A stretch of DNA of 64,000 nucleotides from Deroplatys truncata. Taxonomy: Eukaryota; Arthropoda; Insecta; Mantodea; Mantidae. The translations under genes and the position numbers were made by a program. Numbering within the stretch: the stretch's first letter is position 1; each line of letters starts with the position of its first letter. Below, one piece after another: positions 58,682 to 64,000 of the stretch. Under the pieces are notes generated by a model. The model saw only the letters and a program-made list of their open reading frames with translations. It ran no database searches and had not been told where the DNA came from. Where the stretch lies: contig CM060981.1 in assembly GCA_030765065.1 (NCBI GenBank), forward strand, positions 225,129,152 through 225,193,151, written 5' to 3'.

Positions 58682-58808
58682 ATATAGCAGTGTAGAAATA
58701 AATGTATTGAATAAAAGTTGGTTTATATCATGGGGTAAAGTAAATGCCATTAATCGTGGTTTGTTTCAAGGATGTTGCGGTGATCATTTTAGGCTCAATT
58801 TAATTTTT
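58682..58808. other. spacer
   Basis: Unassigned. It ends in the T-run (58804-58808) at which an HLT copy is inserted. Confidence 0.5.
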
Positions 58809-60571
58809 ACTTTCTCTACTACGTACAGTAAGTAGGGGAAGATTGTATTCCACCCAAAAATTCGATACCGAGATTTCACCGGAATATATGTTTAGAGAGC
58901 CCCTGAATCCAAAAAAAAAAAAATTTTGGAAACATGTCCGTGTGTGTGTGTCTGTCTGTCTGTGAACAGCATAACTCAGAAATGAACAATCGGATAAACA
59001 CCAAACTTCGTATTTAGGTTCAGTATCTTCCAGAGATGCGACACGAAGGTTTTCAAGAAAATCTCCCCACCCCAGATTACCCTTTACATGGAACATTTTT
59101 CGAAAATTTTCTCAAAAATGGCTCTAACGATTTTGAGTAAAATCTCATATGTTTACGATATTTTCATGACAAATAAAATGTATATCTTGAATTTTCGGGG
59201 AATGTCTCCAAAAGCATTCATCATTGTGAACGACTTTTACATAACTGGTAAACCATAAGAGATAGACAAAATGCTACTACACAAAAAATGTAGATCGCGT
59301 TAAAATACACAATTTATGTTATATACATTTTTACTTTCTCTACTACGTATAGTAAGTAGGGGAAGTATTGTATTCCACCCAAAATTTCGATACCGAGATT
59401 TCACCGGAAATACATGTTTTGAGACTCACTGAATCCAAAAAAAGCATTTTTGGAAACATGTCCGTGTGTGTGTCTGTCTGTGTGTCTGTGTGTCTGTCTG
59501 TGTGTCTGTGAACAACATAACTCAAAAACGAAGAGTCGGATAAACACCAAACTTGGTATTTAGGTTCAGTATCTTCCAGAGATGCGACACGAAGGTTTTC
59601 AAGAAAATCCCCCCACCCCAGACTACCCTTTACATGGAACATTTTTCGAAAAATTTAATTTTCTCAAAAACGGCTCTAACGATTTTGATTAAAATATCAT
59701 ATGTTTAAGATATTGTTATGACAAATAAAATGTATATCTCGAATTTTCTGGGAATGTCTCCAAAAGTATTCTTCGTTATGAACGACGTTTTCATAAATGG
59801 TAAACCATAAGAGATAGACAAAATTTTACTACACGAAAAATGTAGATCGCGTTAAAATACATAATTTATGTCATATACATTTCTTTTGTTGAGTGAACCG
59901 TTTGCGAGATATTGCTTGTTATTCCCTTAAATTTTCCAATACTTTACTTTTTCTCAAATTCGTTATTCATTTTTTTATGTCCTGGACATGCAAAGAGAAT
60001 GGAATGCGCCACATAGCAACCAGCGTTAAAATATTTGACTATCGCTTAAAACCTACCATATTCCCCTTGCATCTACAAGAAAATTATCAATAAGATTGAC
60101 ATCTCGATATCTCCATTAACATGAAGCATATGGAGAATAAGCGTTTGTAAAAATAGTTTGTACAAGAGTAGAGAAAGTCATGTGAGTGTAACACATCAAA
60201 TTTTTTGTTGTTGAGTGAACCATATTAGAGGTATTCTTGGTATTCCGTTAGTTTTTTCAATAATTTTCTCAAATGGGAATTCGTTATTCATTTTTTTTGT
60301 CTTGTATATGCAAAGAGTATTAATCCGTGGCAAAGGGAATGGTGCTGTACCTAGCAACCAGCTATTAAGAGATATGTGTATGCTTAAAGGCTACTGTATT
60401 TCTATATTGCCCTTGTAAATATATATTCCCCTTACATCTACAAGAAATTTAGCAATAAGATAAGAGTCTGCAAATGTTTATCTCGATTAACATGAAGTAG
60501 ATGGAGAATAAGCGATTCTAAAAATAGTTTGTACAAGAGTAGAGAAAGTCATGTGAGTGTAACACATCAGA
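58809..60571 (+). mobile_element. HLT-A copy split by another HLT-A
   Basis: The 5' end ACTTTCTCTACTACGTACAG is at 58809, the GT tract at 58939-58951, and the break at 59332 in 'tatgttatatacatttt'. It resumes at 60200 with 'ttttttgttgttgagtgaac' and ends 'gtagagaaagtcatgtg..aacacatcag' at 60571. It is the A2 variant with 'gagtattaatccgtggcaa' near the 3' end. Confidence 0.85.
59333..60199 (+). mobile_element. HLT-A copy, inner, complete reference
   Basis: 867 bp, the cleanest copy. It starts ACTTTCTCTACTACGTATAG and has GT/CTGT tracts at 59465-59509. Its distal inverted match is GTAGAGAAAGT at about 60169-60179, followed by CATGTGAGTGTAACACATCA (hairpin arms ATGTG and CACAT). TTTTT precedes it and TTTTTT follows. 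The frame at 59343-59642 on the opposite strand is the pseudo-frame shared by many copies. Confidence 0.85.
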
Positions 60572-61744
60572 TTTTTTTAAATGGGAACCTACCTTTTGTA
60601 TGCTGTTTTATAATGAGAAAACAGCATGGTTTATTTAAAAGCTGTTTATTTTGTGATGAGGACTAAGGAAGCAAAATAGAAAAGTGGTTACCAATTGCGA
60701 AACATAACTTGACCCTCAAATGACGGTCCAATTGGGCTCTTCGTACACAGCCATTCAGAATTTTTGTTATTATTTACGTTGGTGTAAGAACAATTGCAAA
60801 GTGCTTTATACAAATGTTGTATAGTTTTTTATAGGAGTGAGAAAACAACATAAAAATGGTAGATTCCCATTTTAGAAAATTAAATTGACCCTAAAATGAT
60901 CATCACGTCCTCCAAACAAAACACGACTAATGGTATTTACTTTCTCCCATAGTATCAAGCAACTTTTATTCAAGACATTTCTTTCTACAACGCTTAGTTT
61001 TGGAGATGTTGTACAGTCTCAACTTAAATGGTCCACTCTGTATATACCGGGTGCTGAAAAACAATGTACAGGAAATTGTAGAGGGGTCGCAGAAGGTTTT
61101 TTACTTCGCTACATACGTCAGTATGAAATCCTTCATGTTAGTGTCTCTGGTTGTGGCGTGTCAGTTGTAAACAAAATGCACTCTTGTAGTAGTCATGGTC
61201 ACTAAGTGTGTCTCATGTGAAACATACTGGATAATACGGTGATACCGAATGCTCGTCTTACGCGTATGTAATTGTTAGTTTCTCATTTTGTACCAGTACT
61301 CATTCGTTGAGACGGTACGTGCACGCTTGTGGGAGTTACATTTCATTTGGACTGGCAAATGAAGATGCTTCATAAAGTCAGACTTCAATTATGTTCACGC
61401 AGCACTCTGTTGTTATACTGTATCTGCGACCCTTGCTCCTAATCTCAAAATACTCATATTGATGCTGCCTTTCTCCTCTACAATTTTCTTTTCAGTGTCT
61501 TTCCGCACTTCTTAAAATGCAAACCAGCGGTAGGGCAAAGTCAAGTAGTTTAGTGTAGACAGTTACCGCTGGAAGCGCTATCAGCAGTTTATTAAACAAT
61601 TCACTGTTGCGTATATCATCTTTCTGCATGTTTTTGGGTCTCTCCTCTTGGTTTGTTATTATATTCCATAGAATACTTAAATTTCGAGGTTTCATTGGAA
61701 CTTAGTATTTTGTGGGTTTTAGTATATCTTAGAATAACAAACTT
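60572..61744. other. unassigned, with a small hairpin
   Basis: A hairpin with arms ATGCTGTTTT/AAAACAGCAT lies at 60599-60626. The phrase 'gaccctcaaatgacggtcc' near 60710 is echoed by 'gaccctaaaatgatcat' near 60888. 'tatataccgggtgctgaaaa' at about 61040 resembles the terminus of some DNA transposons, without a partner end. The frame at 60930-61205 has no known motif. Confidence 0.4.
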
Positions 61745-62127
61745 ACCGAAGACCTGGCGCCGAGATAACGTGTGCGAATCGCATTCGGGAGGTTCCGGGT
61801 TCGATCCTTGTTGACCACCCACTCTGATCAATGAGTTATTCGTCGTTTTCCCGGGTTGGCAGGCGAATCCTGGTGTGGTTCATTATCACTACTTTCCTGT
61901 ACCTCATTTGCTGTACCCATCATTTTGTCATCTATTCCAGGGTTGTAGAACCAGACGACGGTGTTCGGCGGGTTGCAGCTGGGCGGTGGCTATGCGATCT
62001 GTAAAGGTCTCTTCTCTGGGGTAGTTGCGGAACTGTCCCCTTAGGACCCACCTCCGGATACTCTCGGGCGAGCTCCCCTTCGGCAGACACCTGTGGTTGT
62101 TGATGATGATGATGATGATGATAGTAA
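61745..62127 (+). repeat. SINE-A copy (+) with (TGA)n tail
   Basis: Head 'cctggcgccgagataacg', 'cgcattcgggaggttcc' and box B GGTTCGATCC at about 61798-61807, then the body 'gttggcaggcgaatcctggt' and 'acggtgttcggcgggttgc'. It ends in GTTG and a (TGATGA)n tail at 62100-62125. It shows the full 5' to 3' order of the family. Confidence 0.8.
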
Positions 62128-62162
62128 CTGAGTAGCTTCTTAAAGAGGTCATGCACGCAGGC

Positions 62163-62675
62163 TCAAGATCCCATAATGTCTCTTATTTTGGCGTTACCCT
62201 GGTCCAATGGTCCATATAAAACGTACCATTTCTTAATATCAGCCCTTCTTATCCCTTCCAAAAAGGACCCTAAGTATTCATACCTATTCACGAAAAGCTT
62301 TCGCATTTGTATAGTATATCCGTATATATGCTGTGAGATCCCAAATTCTCTCGCACATTTCCTACATAAAGGGTCTTGTACAAGACTCATTATGCACGGA
62401 TGTCTGCGCGGAGTATTAGGGCCCGTAAGATAGCCCACAACCCCCTTCTGAGCTTAACTCTAGTTAAATTCAGGAGAAACTCACTCTTTCCACGAGTCTG
62501 AACATGAGCAGGTCCCGATATTAGGTCATGGGCTGCCTGGCAATTGCTTACTCCAGATCTCTAGATGACCCCTTCCATAAGCTGGATTATCACATAGTTG
62601 ACATTACTAGCAGACACTCCGCAAAAGGGCTCAGGGCCAATAAAATCGAGCTCCGATCCCCTCTTCGCAAAAACT
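62163..62675 (-). pseudogene. LINE ORF2 3' fragment (RNase H tail)
   Basis: On the minus strand 'RGSELDFIGPEPFCGVSASN' is the end of RNase H. It is followed by 'GKSEFLLNLTRVKLRRG', then 'VVGYLTGPNTPRRHPCIMSL', 'VQDPLCRKCAREFGISQHIY' and 'EYLGSF'. This is the same block order as the C-terminal end of the LINE at 42 kb ('FFGPEPVLGV', 'GFITGHCALKFNLYRMGL', 'CSRCLEGDETVSHPL'), but clearly another family. Stops and shifts are present. The Cys-rich end has lost its last Cys residues. Confidence 0.75.
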
Positions 62676-62860
62676 CTCGGGGATTAGGGGCTTATGGGTG
62701 GTCCGAAGGGCTTTGGATGCGTTCGATCTGTAAACTTTAGGGATCCCGTCCATATGATCGCCCGTCGTTATCCGGATCTGGTTACCCCTCGGGTTTCTCC
62801 TCTTGTCTCTCCCTCCCATGGTTCACAGTAGAAGGAAACAGGGACGTTGTGGCCTACTTG
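62676..62860. repeat. GC repeat shared with 55091-55330
   Basis: 'ggggattaggggcttatggg', 'tggatgcgttcgatctgtaa', 'ctttagggatcccgtcc' and 'acccctcgggtttctcc' follow the order of the 55 kb copy. Confidence 0.55.
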
Positions 62861-64000
62861 TGGTGCTCTTTTTCTGTTTCGGGGCTCCATCCGTTCGTCC
62901 GTATATTTACTTTTTATAGTATAACTCAATAATAGATAATGACATAACTAATATAAAACTTAAACATGTTTTAAGGGTACAGGGCAAATATCTTCATTGA
63001 GTGTGTCACCTGCAAAACTTCACACTATCTTTTAATTTTTCAAGAATGTCCCAAACGTTTTCGAGTTAACATAGAAAATAAAATTAAATCTATTTTAATA
63101 TTTCTATCACTGCCTTGCAGTCCTCTTCATACTCACTTTTTTGTGGTTGAGGCAGCATAAACAAAGACAAAAATGTGTCCCAAGAACTCTACAGTTATCT
63201 TAAAAATCGTTGTGCGCAAACAATTCTATTAGTAGATTTTTCTATTTCCTAAACATTCGGACCTGTACATATAAATGTACAAGTTAGCTTGACTGTGCTC
63301 GAAACAGGAAGCTTTTTCTGTTTTTGTGAGCTGATATATAGTAAGAGTTAGCTGTTATCCGTGTCTTCTATCCAATACAAGTATATTTCTACATCATTAT
63401 AGACCTTGGATTTGTGGACCCTTAATAACCAAACTTAAGTACCTAAAATAGCCTCTGAAGTTGTAAAAATAGATACTAGAGACAGGTTTTAAGTATAGAT
63501 GATTTTATAAAATATATGTCATGCTGTTCCAAAATGTAGGACATTATACAAGAATGTAAGACATTAGATAAATCTAACATCCAAGTAAAACATCCCACAA
63601 GTATATGCAGTAAGTGTCTACGTACATTTTATATTTTTATAAAATATTCAAACTGCTTGAGTCAAACACAAATAACATTAGCAATTAGCTTCATGTTCTC
63701 AACTGTACTTCTTTGAGGATCTGATCTTACCCAAGACATTAGGGATCTTTATTGTAAAACTCTTCACAACTGAAGTTTTCAAAGTTATAGAAGGTGGGAC
63801 AGATGAACCTGATGATTTTTAAAATGAAATAATTAAGTTAAAATTGGATAGACGAAATGCGCTTTATGACACTAGATGCTACATTTCATGCCATTTTAAT
63901 TTTTGAAAATTATACCACTAAGATGCCCTCCTCCAGCTCTCAAACAGTCATGCAGTCTGACTGAGATTTCTCATTGCTCTCCGAATTAGTTCAGGTTGGA
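62861..64000. other. AT-rich unassigned DNA to window end
   Basis: No open frame or recognised repeat. It may belong to a feature beyond the right edge. Confidence 0.5.

Overview
The window reads as intergenic, AT-rich DNA from a large, repeat-dense arthropod genome, most likely an insect. The evidence is the mix of repeats: three different Tc1/mariner remnants, a hAT remnant, several non-LTR (LINE) fragments including an RNase H-bearing one, a decayed Ty3/gypsy-type LTR element, a solo LTR, at least three tRNA-derived SINE families and a high-copy Helentron-like non-autonomous family. Codon, intron and promoter structure of an ordinary host gene was not found anywhere. Species cannot be fixed from sequence alone; a polyneopteran such as a cockroach or termite is a guess from the style of the repeats.

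Layout. 0-4 kb: SINE-B end, then unassigned AT-rich DNA. 4.07-5.60 kb: mariner #1 (minus). 6.2-9.0 kb: a hAT-like terminus, a 176-residue reading frame of an unnamed arthropod repeat protein, and a hAT transposase remnant (minus). 11.85-12.70 kb: a 12-copy minisatellite of about 72 bp. 13.5-16.3 kb: a DUF4817-like helix-turn-helix remnant and an RTE-like LINE apparently split by two Helentron-like insertions, then a SINE-A composite. 17.64-19.06 kb: mariner #2 with long terminal inverted repeats. 19.8-23 kb: Helentron-like copies, one nested in another. 23.2-24.2 kb: mariner #3 (minus). 28.9-31.6 kb: LINE tail and a SINE cluster. 33.7-38.7 kb: 36-bp tandem repeat and an LTR retrotransposon (minus) with both LTRs. 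40.7-46.05 kb: a three-layer nest (Helentron-like B copy, then A copy, then LINE). 47-51.3 kb: further Helentron-like copies, a GC-rich SINE composite and a SINE-in-SINE insertion. 51.4-53.8 kb: LINE RT fragment and another nested Helentron-like pair. 54.8-57.3 kb: SINEs, a 113-bp duplication and a solo LTR with 4-bp target duplication. 58.6-60.6 kb: a perfect 48-nt palindrome and another nested Helentron-like pair. 61.7-62.9 kb: SINE-A and a LINE 3' fragment. The rest is unassigned.

The most informative system is the repeat called HLT here, subfamilies A and B, each about 0.8-0.9 kb, with 15 copies or large fragments. It starts ACTTTCTCTAC, carries the inverted match GTAGAGAAAGT near its other end, follows that with a small hairpin (ATGTG/CACAT), has a (CA/GT)n tract at a fixed internal position, and sits in T-runs. 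Together these are the hallmarks of Helentron-associated (DINE-1/HINE-like) non-autonomous elements. I use + for copies whose ACTTTCTCTAC end is at the lower coordinate. No Rep/helicase gene that could mobilise them is in the window. All coding remnants seen are broken; nothing here forms a working pathway or operon.
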